From Gordonia sp. SL306 (GTDB taxonomy: Bacteria; Actinomycetota; Actinomycetes; Mycobacteriales; Mycobacteriaceae), in NCBI RefSeq assembly GCF_026625785.1, contig NZ_CP113063.1, forward strand, positions 4,278,001 through 4,342,000: a stretch of DNA of 64,000 bases, given 5' to 3'. Shown one piece after another: positions 46,481 to 53,605 of this stretch. The translations under genes and the position numbers were made by a program. Position 1 is the stretch's first letter, and each line of letters begins with the position of its first letter. Under the pieces are notes generated by a model, which made no database searches, was not told the DNA's origin, and saw nothing but the letters and a program-made list of their open reading frames with translations.

Positions 46481-47563
46481 TCACAGCCAGTTGTGGCGGC
46501 GGAAGACCACCCACAGGCCCGTGCACGCGACGATCAGCAGCACGATCACCGTCGGATAGGCCCAATGCTGATGCAGTTCGGGCATGTAGTCGAAGTTCAT
46601 GCCGTAGATCCCCGCAACCATGGTGGGGACCGCCGCGATCGCGACCCACGACGAGATCTTGCGCATGTCGGTGTTCTGCTGGATCCCCACCTTTGCGGCC
46701 GCGGTGCCGATCAACGACGACAACACCTCGTCGTACTCGACGATCCGGTCGATCACCGTGGTCAGGTGATCGGCGACATCGCGGAAGTGGCGTCGGATCT
46801 CCTTGGGCACCAACGGGTTCTGTCCGGTGAGGCGGGCCAGCGGTCCGGTCAGCGGGGTCACCGCCCGGCGGAGTTCGAGGACTTCGCGCTTGAGCAGATA
46901 GACGGGATCGATGTTCAGTGAGCGTCGCGGACCGAAGACGGCCTCCTCGATGGCGAGGATGTCGCTCTCCATCTCGTCGGTGACCGCGAGATAGCTGTCA
47001 ACGACGAGGTCGGCGATCGCATGCAGGACGGCGGTCGGGCCGAGAACGAGACGCTCCGGTCTGGCCTCGAGTCGTCGGCGCAGACCGGACAGGTGGGTGT
47101 GGTCGCCGTGGCGCACGGTGATCACGAAATCGGGCCCGACGAAGATCATGATCTCGCCGGTCTCGACCACCTCGCTGGCCTTCTCCATCGACTCGTGCTC
47201 GACGTACTTGACCGTCCGCAGCACCAGGAACTGGGTCTCGTCATAGACCTCGAGCTTTGGCCGCTGGTGCGCGTGGACCGCGTCCTCGACCACGAGCTCG
47301 TGGAGGCCGAACACCTCGGCGACGCCCTGCATCTGCTCGTCGTCGGGGGAGTGCAGACCGAGCCAGACGAATCCCTCGCCCGTCGAGCGCACCCGATCGA
47401 GTGCATCGGTGTAGGAGATGCGCCCGGGCTTGCGGTGCCCGTCGACGTAGACCGCGCAGTCGACGACGGCACGGGCCACCGGCACCGGGATTCGGGGCAG
47501 TGGCCTCTTCTCCCGGCGCGGGGGGACGAGTCCGCCGGCGCGCAGGTGTGGCATCGAGGGCAC
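46481..47563 (-). CDS. corA: CorA-type magnesium/cobalt transporter
   Basis: A 360-residue CorA: cytoplasmic funnel (residues 1-295) and two C-terminal helices with the selectivity motif YGMNFDYMPEL and a WVVFRRHNWL basic tail. It is the Rv1239c position, just after the sugABC block apart from the accessory island. GTG start at 47563; an ATG three codons downstream is equally possible. Divergent from marC by 29 bp. Confidence 0.92.
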   Translation of the reverse strand: MPSMPHLRAGGLVPPRREKRPLPRIPVPVARAVVDCAVYVDGHRKPGRISYTDALDRVRSTGEGFVWLGLHSPDDEQMQGVAEVFGLHELVVEDAVHAHQRPKLEVYDETQFLVLRTVKYVEHESMEKASEVVETGEIMIFVGPDFVITVRHGDHTHLSGLRRRLEARPERLVLGPTAVLHAIADLVVDSYLAVTDEMESDILAIEEAVFGPRRSLNIDPVYLLKREVLELRRAVTPLTGPLARLTGQNPLVPKEIRRHFRDVADHLTTVIDRIVEYDEVLSSLIGTAAAKVGIQQNTDMRKISSWVAIAAVPTMVAGIYGMNFDYMPELHQHWAYPTVIVLLIVACTGLWVVFRRHNWL

Positions 47564-47592
47564 GACTCGGATGCTACTCGTAAGATCACCGC

Positions 47593-48213
47593 GTGCCCTT
47601 CGACGTGACGGTCTACACGACCACCCTGATCACGCTGGTCGTGATCATGGACCCGCCGGGGCAGATCCCGTTGTTCCTCAGCCTCGTGGGCCACCGATCG
47701 CCCGAATACCGCAAACGCGCCGCGTGGCAGGCGCCGCTGGTGAGTCTGCTGGTGATCAGTGTGTTCGCGATCGGTGGCAAGGCGATCCTGAGCTACCTGC
47801 ACATCGGCATCCCGGCCCTGCAGGGGGCGGGCGGCCTGTTGCTGTTGCTGGTCGCGTTGCAGTTGCTGACCGGCCTGGGGAACGCGGGCAAACCGCAGGC
47901 CAGTGACGATGTCAACGTCGCGCTGGTCCCGCTGGGGACACCTCTGCTGGCCGGCCCCGGCGCGATCGCGGCGGTCATCGTCGAGGTCAGCAGCGTGTCC
48001 GGCGACGCAGGTGGATATCTCGCGATTGCCGCGGCCATCATCAGCGTCCACCTCATCGTGATGATCGTGCTCCGCTATTCCACCGTCCTCATCCGGGTGC
48101 TGGGTGTCGGTGGGATCACCCTGCTGGCCAAGATCGCCGGTCTCCTGCTCGCCGCCATCGCGGTTCAGCTGATCGCCGACTCCATTGCGGGCTTCATCGC
48201 GGCGTCCGGCTAA
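47593..48213 (+). CDS. MarC/UPF0056 family membrane protein
   Basis: A 206-residue MarC-like protein with six membrane helices and the conserved opening IMDPPGQIPLFLSL. Despite the name, MarC proteins are not drug efflux pumps and their role is not settled. GTG start at 47593. It precedes the betaine-type binding lipoprotein gene by nine bases. Confidence 0.85.
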   Translation: MPFDVTVYTTTLITLVVIMDPPGQIPLFLSLVGHRSPEYRKRAAWQAPLVSLLVISVFAIGGKAILSYLHIGIPALQGAGGLLLLLVALQLLTGLGNAGKPQASDDVNVALVPLGTPLLAGPGAIAAVIVEVSSVSGDAGGYLAIAAAIISVHLIVMIVLRYSTVLIRVLGVGGITLLAKIAGLLLAAIAVQLIADSIAGFIAASG

Positions 48214-48222
48214 CGTGGGTGC

Positions 48223-49185
48223 GTGATCAAGCGTGCCGCGACAGCGATCCTGATGGTCCTCGCCCTCGCCGCAGTGGCCGGGTGTTCCCAGGCCGATTCC
48301 TCCGACGACGGCCTGGTGATGGGAGCGCCCACATCTCCGTCCATGCAGGTGATGGCGCAGATCTATGCGGGCGCCTTGCGGCATTCAGGCACTCCGGTCT
48401 CGACGACCGTGCCCCGCGGGGATTACCGTTCCCTGCTCGACGACATGGATGCCACCACCGTGGACCTCTTCCCGGCGTTCAGTGGTCAGCTGCTGTCCGA
48501 ACTTGCTCCGCAATTGACGCCGCCCACCGCCGACGACGTCTTCACCGACCTGAATCGTTCACTACCGCAAGGTGTTTCGGTTGGCGATGCGACGACGGTC
48601 TCGGCCACGCCGCAGGTCTTCGTCGCGGCCTCGGTCGCCGACCACGAGGTCACCGATCTCGCGCACTGTGCGCGACTGTCGCCCGGACTGCCGCTGGTGG
48701 TGGTCGGACACCCGGATGGACCGACGATCGATGCGCTCAGTGCCGCCGGCTGCCGATTCGGCCCGGTCGAATCGGTGCCGTCGTCGTCCGCGGTGGTCCG
48801 ACGGGTCGCAGGTGGTGGCGCGGTCGGGCTCCTGACCCCGCTCGACGTCGCCGGCGACGATGCCGAGGGCTCGTCCGGCGACATCCGGGCGCTGACCGCG
48901 CCGAAGTCGGCGACGGAGAAAGGTGCAACGGGCACGACCGCGCCTGTCGAGTCGACCTCCGAGGATGCGCCGGGTGACCGGGCGGTGGTCGCGACGGGAC
49001 CGCGCGCCGAGCAGCTGGTGCCGGTGTATCGGACGGCGGCGTTGTCCCGCGATCAGGTGAAGACGATCAACAAGGTCGCAGGCGAGATGACCACCGCGGA
49101 CCTCGCGACACTGACGCGACGGGCTGTTGCGGGTGCGGCGCCCGCCGATCTCGCCAACGCGTGGCTGGCCGAACACGGTCTGTAG
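48223..49185 (+). CDS. Orphan glycine-betaine-type binding lipoprotein (OpuAC-like)
   Basis: A 320-residue lipoprotein: lipobox AVAGC (Cys21) and a substrate-binding fold of the OpuAC/ProX type (LVMGAPTSPSMQVMAQIYAGALR, LLDDMDATTVDLFPAFSGQLL). No permease or ATPase of the Opu class is nearby, so it is an orphan that may deliver to a transporter elsewhere. A Thr/Ala/Glu-rich insertion (residues ~228-260) interrupts the second lobe. Its real ligand is unknown. Confidence 0.75.
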   Translation: MIKRAATAILMVLALAAVAGCSQADSSDDGLVMGAPTSPSMQVMAQIYAGALRHSGTPVSTTVPRGDYRSLLDDMDATTVDLFPAFSGQLLSELAPQLTPPTADDVFTDLNRSLPQGVSVGDATTVSATPQVFVAASVADHEVTDLAHCARLSPGLPLVVVGHPDGPTIDALSAAGCRFGPVESVPSSSAVVRRVAGGGAVGLLTPLDVAGDDAEGSSGDIRALTAPKSATEKGATGTTAPVESTSEDAPGDRAVVATGPRAEQLVPVYRTAALSRDQVKTINKVAGEMTTADLATLTRRAVAGAAPADLANAWLAEHGL

Positions 49186-49215
49186 TCCGGCCTGCCACCC
49201 GTGGGCGGGCGACGA

Positions 49216-50046
49216 TCACTTCGCCTTGCTCAGTGCCCATCCCGTGACCCGTGCCGTGATGCCCTGGTAGCCGGACGCGACGAGACGCACCCAGAGATCG
49301 AGGAGCTTCGCGTCCGTGCCCACCAATACCCTGGCCCGGTTCTTCTGCACACCGTTGATGATCACGTCGGCGGCATCCTCGGAGGTCATCCGGGCGAGGT
49401 AACGGTCGAAGAACTCCGCGGACTTCTTCTGGTCGTGGTCGCCGGATGAGGTGGCGTTGCGTGCGATCGCCGTCTTGATGCCGCCGGGGTGCACGCACGT
49501 GACCTTGACCGGGTACTTCGCCAGGATCATCTCCTGGTTGAGGGCCTCGGTGAAGCCGCGAACGGCGAACTTTGCCGAGTTGTACGCCGCCTGACCGGGT
49601 TCGGAGAGAAGCCCGAACAGTGACGACGTGTTGACGATATGGCCGTCACCGGACGCGATGATGTGCGGCAGGAACGCCTTGGTGCCGTTGACCACGCCCC
49701 AGTAGTCGACGTCCATGACGCGCTCGATGTCCTTGAACTCGGTCCGCTCGATCTCGCCGTGATGTGCGATGCCGGCGTTGTTGAAGATCACATTGACCTT
49801 GCCGTAGTGCGCCACAACGGTTTCCGCGTAGTCGAGAACGGCCTCGCGCTCGGCGACGTTCAGGATCTGCGCGTGGACCGGCGCACCGGTCTCGGCGACC
49901 AGTTTCTCGGTGCCCGCCAGGCCGTCGGGGTTCATGTCCGAGATGGCGAGCTTGGCGCCCTTGCGTGCCAGCTTGACCGCCAGGTCGCGGCCCATGCCCG
50001 ATCCGGCGCCGGTGATGACGACGACCTTGTCGCGAAAGTCCTTCAT
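49216..50046 (-). CDS. Short-chain dehydrogenase/reductase
   Basis: A classical SDR of 276 residues: TGAGSGMG nucleotide loop, NNAGIAHHG, NTSSLFGLLSEPGQAAYNSAK (Ser, Tyr-x3-Lys), HPGGIKTAI. The C-terminal half (DAADVIINGVQKNRARVLVGTD) matches SDRs adjacent to Baeyer-Villiger monooxygenases in actinobacteria, where the pair oxidises alcohols to ketones then to esters. ATG with GAGGAG upstream, 32 bp after the monooxygenase stop, so probably one operon. Confidence 0.88.
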   Translation of the reverse strand: MKDFRDKVVVITGAGSGMGRDLAVKLARKGAKLAISDMNPDGLAGTEKLVAETGAPVHAQILNVAEREAVLDYAETVVAHYGKVNVIFNNAGIAHHGEIERTEFKDIERVMDVDYWGVVNGTKAFLPHIIASGDGHIVNTSSLFGLLSEPGQAAYNSAKFAVRGFTEALNQEMILAKYPVKVTCVHPGGIKTAIARNATSSGDHDQKKSAEFFDRYLARMTSEDAADVIINGVQKNRARVLVGTDAKLLDLWVRLVASGYQGITARVTGWALSKAK

Positions 50047-50078
50047 GTGTACTCCTCGGTTGGTGTGGGTTGCGGCAG

Positions 50079-51614
50079 TCAGGCGGTGGCCGGTGCCGGC
50101 TGCGCGTCGGCGGATTCGGCCGGGAGTGTGCGCGTCCCACGGCGTTCCACATCGTAGGCGGCGATGTCGAACTGCCGGGTGATACGACGGAAGTTGAACG
50201 TGAATCCCGGCCACAGCGTGGTGATGTTGCCGTGGTGGTCCTTGTACCACGATGCGCATCCGCCGTTGACCCACACGCTGTTGCGCAGATCGTGCTGGAC
50301 CTCTGCGTTGTAGCGCTGCTGGGCCGCCAGGGTGACGTCGGTGCGCGTGATGCCCTGTGCGCGAACCGTCTTCAGATAGTCGACGAGGTAGTTCAACTGG
50401 GACTCGATCATGTACACCATGGAGGTGTGACCGAGGCCGGTCGACGGTCCGACCATCAGCATCATGTTCGGGAAGCCATTGACGAACGAACCCTTGTAGC
50501 CCTGCATGCCGATCTCTTCCCACACATTGGCGAGGCTGCGGCCTGCGGCGCCGACGATCTTGTCGAAGACGGGGGAGTCGGTGACGTGGAAACCGGTGGC
50601 AACCACGATCACGTCGGCGTCGCGAACGGTGCCGTTCTTGTCGGCGATCCCGTTCTCGGTGATCGAGGCGATGCCATCGGTGACGAGATCGACGTTGGGA
50701 CGTGCGATCGCGGGATACCACTCATTGGAGCGCAGGATGCGCTTGCAGCCGACCTGGAACGTCGGGGTCGCCTTCGTGCGGAGTTCTGGGTCGCGGATCG
50801 AGCGGGCGATGTTCGCGCGGCACACCAGTTCGACCGGCTTGAGCGACTTGGGCGAGTAGGTCAGACCGAATGCGGTGACCTCGTTCATCGCATAGATCGC
50901 GCCGCGGACGGCCGACTGGTAACCGGGAACCTTGGCGAAGGCCCACTTCTCGGTCGCCGAGTAGGCGCGTTCGGTGCGGGGCACGATCCAGGGTGCGGTG
51001 CGCTGGTAGACGTCGAGCCTGCCGGCGACCTTGGCGAGTTCGGGCACCAGCTGGATGGCCGAGGCCCCGGTGCCGATCACCGCGACACGCTTCCCGGTGA
51101 AGTCGACGTCGTCGTCCCAGCGGGCCGAGTGCACGATGGTGCCCTGGAAGTCGTCGAAGCCATCGATGTCGGGGAGGTTGGGCTCACAGAGTGGCCCTAT
51201 CGCGCCGATCATGATCTGTGCGCGAACCTGCTCGCGCTGCCCGTCGCGCACCACGTCGAGGATCCAGCGACGCTCGTCTTCGTGCCACTCGGCATGTTCC
51301 ACCTCGGTCTGGAACCGGGTGTGGGAGCGCACGGCGTGGCGCTCTGCGACATCGTTGATGTAGCGATGGATCTCCGGCTGGTGGGAGTACGAGCGTGACC
51401 ACTCCGGATTGTGGGCGAACGAATACGAGTAGAGGTGCGATGGCACATCGCAGGCCGCGCCCGGATAGGTGTTGTCGCGCCAGGTGCCGCCGAAATCCGA
51501 CCCACGGTCGATGACCATGAAGTCGTCGAAGCCGTTCTGCTTGAGCTTGATGGCTGCGCCGAGGCCGGAGAACCCCGCTCCGATGATGGCGATCTGTACA
51601 TCGATCATTGTCAT
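50079..51614 (-). CDS. Baeyer-Villiger FAD monooxygenase
   Basis: A 511-residue flavoprotein: FAD loop GAGFSG (12-17), the fingerprint FQGTIVHSARWD (Phe156 to Asp167; FxGxxxHxxxW[PD]), the NADPH loop GTGASA (181-186) and ATGFHV near the end. It inserts oxygen next to a ketone to form an ester or lactone; EthA-type relatives also activate pro-drugs. It is divergent from a TetR regulator with a clear shared operator region and is followed by an SDR. The promoter (-10 ending six bases before ATG) predicts a leaderless transcript. Confidence 0.9.
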   Translation of the reverse strand: MTMIDVQIAIIGAGFSGLGAAIKLKQNGFDDFMVIDRGSDFGGTWRDNTYPGAACDVPSHLYSYSFAHNPEWSRSYSHQPEIHRYINDVAERHAVRSHTRFQTEVEHAEWHEDERRWILDVVRDGQREQVRAQIMIGAIGPLCEPNLPDIDGFDDFQGTIVHSARWDDDVDFTGKRVAVIGTGASAIQLVPELAKVAGRLDVYQRTAPWIVPRTERAYSATEKWAFAKVPGYQSAVRGAIYAMNEVTAFGLTYSPKSLKPVELVCRANIARSIRDPELRTKATPTFQVGCKRILRSNEWYPAIARPNVDLVTDGIASITENGIADKNGTVRDADVIVVATGFHVTDSPVFDKIVGAAGRSLANVWEEIGMQGYKGSFVNGFPNMMLMVGPSTGLGHTSMVYMIESQLNYLVDYLKTVRAQGITRTDVTLAAQQRYNAEVQHDLRNSVWVNGGCASWYKDHHGNITTLWPGFTFNFRRITRQFDIAAYDVERRGTRTLPAESADAQPAPATA

Positions 51615-51620
51615 GGTCTC

Positions 51621-51649
51621 ACCATAAACGTCTACTGAACGGCCGTCAA
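51621..51649 (-). promoter_or_regulatory. Leaderless promoter of the monooxygenase gene
   Basis: On the minus strand TTGACG (51644-51649), 17 bases, then TATGGT (51621-51626). The -10 box ends six bases before the ATG at 51614, so the transcript should start at or next to the start codon. Confidence 0.6.
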
Positions 51650-51653
51650 TAGC

Positions 51654-51674
51654 TTATTGAATCTTGATCAATAA
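51654..51674. promoter_or_regulatory. TetR-type operator between the monooxygenase and tetR genes
   Basis: TTATTGA-N7-TCAATAA, a perfect 7-bp inverted repeat 21 bp long. It overlaps the -35 and spacer of the tetR promoter (TTGAAT 51657-51662, TACGGT 51680-51685, 17 apart) and lies just outside the monooxygenase -35. Autorepression by the TetR protein is the obvious reading. Confidence 0.55.
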
Positions 51675-51728
51675 AGGCCTACGGTGGAGTCAACCAGCAA
51701 CGACGGCGAACGAGAGGACATTCAGACC

Positions 51729-52346
51729 ATGGCGGTGACCTCGGGTTCTGTGCCGGCGGCCAAGCGCACGCGGATGAGTCCGGAAGCCCGGCGCGACCAA
51801 CTCGTCGAGCTCGGGCTCGACATGGTGCGCGATCGCCCGCTCGAGCAGGTGTCGATCGACGCCATCGCGGAGGCCGCGGGGGTGTCACGGGCACTGCTGT
51901 TCCACTACTTCGAGTCGAAGCAGGACTTTCACGTCGCCATCGCCCGGGCGCAGGCTGACGAGATGCTCGAGCGGACCGAGCCCGATCCGGCGCTCGGCGA
52001 TCCACTTGTGATGCTCTCGGCCTCGATGTCGGCGTTCATCGATTACGTCACCGACAATCGGGAGGCGTACATGGCCTTCATGCGCGGGTCATCGAGCGCC
52101 GACCCGGCGATGCGCGAGGTGTTCGACCAGACCCGCGCCGTCATGGCGGCCCGCGTTCTCGACCACGCGCCGGCGCTGGGGATCGCGGTGACCCCGGTCG
52201 TCGAGCTGACCGTGCAGGGCTGGATCTCCTTCGTCGAGGACACCACGATCAGGTGGCTCACCGATCCGGTGATCGATCGTGATCAGTTGCTCGCGTTGAT
52301 CAGTGCCGCGCTTCCGGCCCTCGCCGGCGTCGTCCCGCAGGACTGA
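51729..52346 (+). CDS. TetR-family transcriptional regulator
   Basis: A 205-residue TetR protein: N-terminal helix-turn-helix (RRDQLVELGLDMVRDRPLEQ then SIDAIAEAAGVSRALLFHYFESKQDFH) and a variable ligand-binding C-terminal region. It is divergent from the monooxygenase-SDR operon and very probably represses it through the palindrome in between, with a ketone or its product as inducer. Start ATG 51729 has AGAGGA upstream. Its stop is followed three bases later by the 21-bp repeat array. Confidence 0.85.
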   Translation: MAVTSGSVPAAKRTRMSPEARRDQLVELGLDMVRDRPLEQVSIDAIAEAAGVSRALLFHYFESKQDFHVAIARAQADEMLERTEPDPALGDPLVMLSASMSAFIDYVTDNREAYMAFMRGSSSADPAMREVFDQTRAVMAARVLDHAPALGIAVTPVVELTVQGWISFVEDTTIRWLTDPVIDRDQLLALISAALPALAGVVPQD

Positions 52347-52349
52347 TTG

Positions 52350-52471
52350 CCCGCCGACAGCAACCCTTTTCCCGCCGGCGGCAACCCGTTTCCCGCCGAC
52401 GGCAACCCGTTTCCCGCCGACAGCAACGGGAATCCTGCCGACAGCAACGTGGCCTTACGCGAGAGCAACCG
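52350..52471 (+). repeat. 21-bp-period direct repeat array (left array of the DUF559 gene)
   Basis: Five clear units and a degenerate sixth with the core CCCGCCGACAGCAACCC begin at 52350, 52371, 52392, 52413, 52434 and 52455, exactly 21 bases apart, about two turns of the helix. Units vary most in their last third (spacer TTTT, TTT, AAT). The array begins three bases after the tetR stop and is in frame with the DUF559 reading frame (PADSNPF repeats), but translation through it is not implied. It is matched by an inverted array after the gene. Confidence 0.85.
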
Positions 52472-52485
52472 GGATCTGGGCGAGG

Positions 52486-52534
52486 CTATCCACAGGCGCC
52501 TGACGATGACCGGCGGGGCGACGGTTTGTCCACA
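52486..52534 (+). other. Two DnaA-box-like sequences upstream of the DUF559 gene
   Basis: CTATCCACA (52486-52494) and TTGTCCACA (52526-52534), same orientation, 40 bases apart, between the left repeat array and the DUF559 start. The second matches the actinobacterial DnaA-box form. Such short matches can arise by chance, and no AT-rich unwinding element is visible. Confidence 0.35.
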
Positions 52535-52577
52535 GATCGCGAGACGGGGAAGTCCTGTCCCCTGGCCGGCGCGTCCA

Positions 52578-53477
52578 ATGATCATGATGAAAACCACTCC
52601 GGAATCCGACAGGCGCGTCGTCAGGCGGCAGCAGGCACTCGAACGCTCCGACATGACGCCCGAGGTCTTCGACGCCGCCTTCGCCCGACTGCACGGCAAC
52701 GTGTATGTCGAGCGGACGGCGATCCTCTCGCCGCGAGAACGGATCGCCGCGACGAGTCGTTGCGCCCCCGACGACGTGATCGTCGGGGGGATCGCGGCGA
52801 AGATCATGCACGGGGGCCTCTGGCACGACGGCGATTTCACCGTCGAACTCGTTCGTGGTCCCGAGGCGGGAAACCGGCCCGGACGTGGGCGTACGGTGGC
52901 GCGTCGGGCCGGACTCGTCCCCGACGACGTCGTCGAGATCGATGGCATCGCCGTGACGTCGGTGGTCCGCACGGCTTTCGACCTCGGGCGAGTGGGCCCA
53001 CCATGGCGCGCGCTCGGCCACCTCGACGATCTCGCGCGAGCCGGCGGCTTCGGGGCAGACGAGGTGCGACGTTACGCCGAACGATTCGCCGGGCACCGTG
53101 GGGTTCGGCAGTTGCGCGAGTTGCTTCCGCTGGTCGACGGCGATGCGGAGTCGCCACCCGAGAGTTGGGTGCGCCTGCTGATGCATCGATCGGAATTACC
53201 CACCCCGGAACTTCAGATCGAGGTGGTCGACGACGATGGGCGAATCTTCGCCCGCATCGACCTCGGATACGTCCGGCCGAAGGTCGCGATCGAATTCGAC
53301 GGTGCGGATTTCCACACGTCGCCGGCGCAGCGGGCGCGGGACGAGGCTCGCGATGCGCGACTGCGCGACCTCGGCTGGATCATCATCCGCATCGACGCGG
53401 TCCGCCTCCGAACCGATCCGTGGGGAGTGGTGATGGAGATCGAGCGGGCCCTGCGCTCCCGTGGCGGCTACTTCTGA
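52578..53477 (+). CDS. DUF559-type nuclease-like protein
   Basis: A 299-residue protein. The N-terminal half (PEVFDAAFARLHGNVYVERTAILSPRERIAA, then DVVEIDGIAVTSVVRTAFDLGR) resembles AbiEi-like winged-helix proteins of type IV toxin-antitoxin systems common in actinobacteria. The C-terminal half is the DUF559/Vsr-like PD-(D/E)xK fold, with RIDLGYVRPKVAIEFDG (Asp, Glu) and a late basic residue run ending GWIIIRIDAVRL. Substrate is unknown. ATG 52578 is used; further in-frame ATGs lie at 52584 and 52587, and an open frame extends back through the repeat array. The gene is bounded by inverted 21-bp arrays. Confidence 0.7.
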   Translation: MIMMKTTPESDRRVVRRQQALERSDMTPEVFDAAFARLHGNVYVERTAILSPRERIAATSRCAPDDVIVGGIAAKIMHGGLWHDGDFTVELVRGPEAGNRPGRGRTVARRAGLVPDDVVEIDGIAVTSVVRTAFDLGRVGPPWRALGHLDDLARAGGFGADEVRRYAERFAGHRGVRQLRELLPLVDGDAESPPESWVRLLMHRSELPTPELQIEVVDDDGRIFARIDLGYVRPKVAIEFDGADFHTSPAQRARDEARDARLRDLGWIIIRIDAVRLRTDPWGVVMEIERALRSRGGYF

Positions 53478-53484
53478 GGTGCGT

Positions 53485-53543
53485 GGGTTGCTGTCGGTGC
53501 AAATTGTGTTGCTGTCGGCGGGACTGATGTTGCTGTCGGCGGA
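53485..53543 (-). repeat. 21-bp-period repeat array, inverted (right array of the DUF559 gene)
   Basis: Three units of the reverse complement of the left array, each with TTGCTGTCGG, at 53488, 53509 and 53530, again 21 bases apart. They lie eight to sixty-six bases after the DUF559 stop. With the left array they bracket the gene in opposite orientation. No other clean copies were noticed in the window by eye. Confidence 0.82.
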
Positions 53544-53556
53544 GGGGGTGAGAGAC

Positions 53557-53592
53557 ACGTGTGGCGGGTGCCCTGGGGCACCCGCCACACGT
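53557..53592. terminator. Perfect 16-bp-stem hairpin between the DUF559 gene and kgd
   Basis: ACGTGTGGCGGGTGCC-CTGG and its complement form a 16-bp stem with a four-base loop between two convergent genes. It should act on both strands. There is no U-tract, as is usual for actinobacterial hairpin terminators. Confidence 0.65.
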
Positions 53593-53605
53593 CGATAGCG
53601 TCAGA

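Noticed and set aside
52350..53543. CRISPR interpretation of the 21-bp arrays
   Set aside because: There are only 4-bp gaps between 17-bp cores, no unique spacers and no cas genes; the arrays are inverted with respect to each other.
52350..53543. Classical insertion sequence for the DUF559 segment
   Set aside because: No transposase-like DDE or serine-recombinase motif, no target-site duplication seen, and repeats are multi-unit rather than simple terminal inverted repeats.
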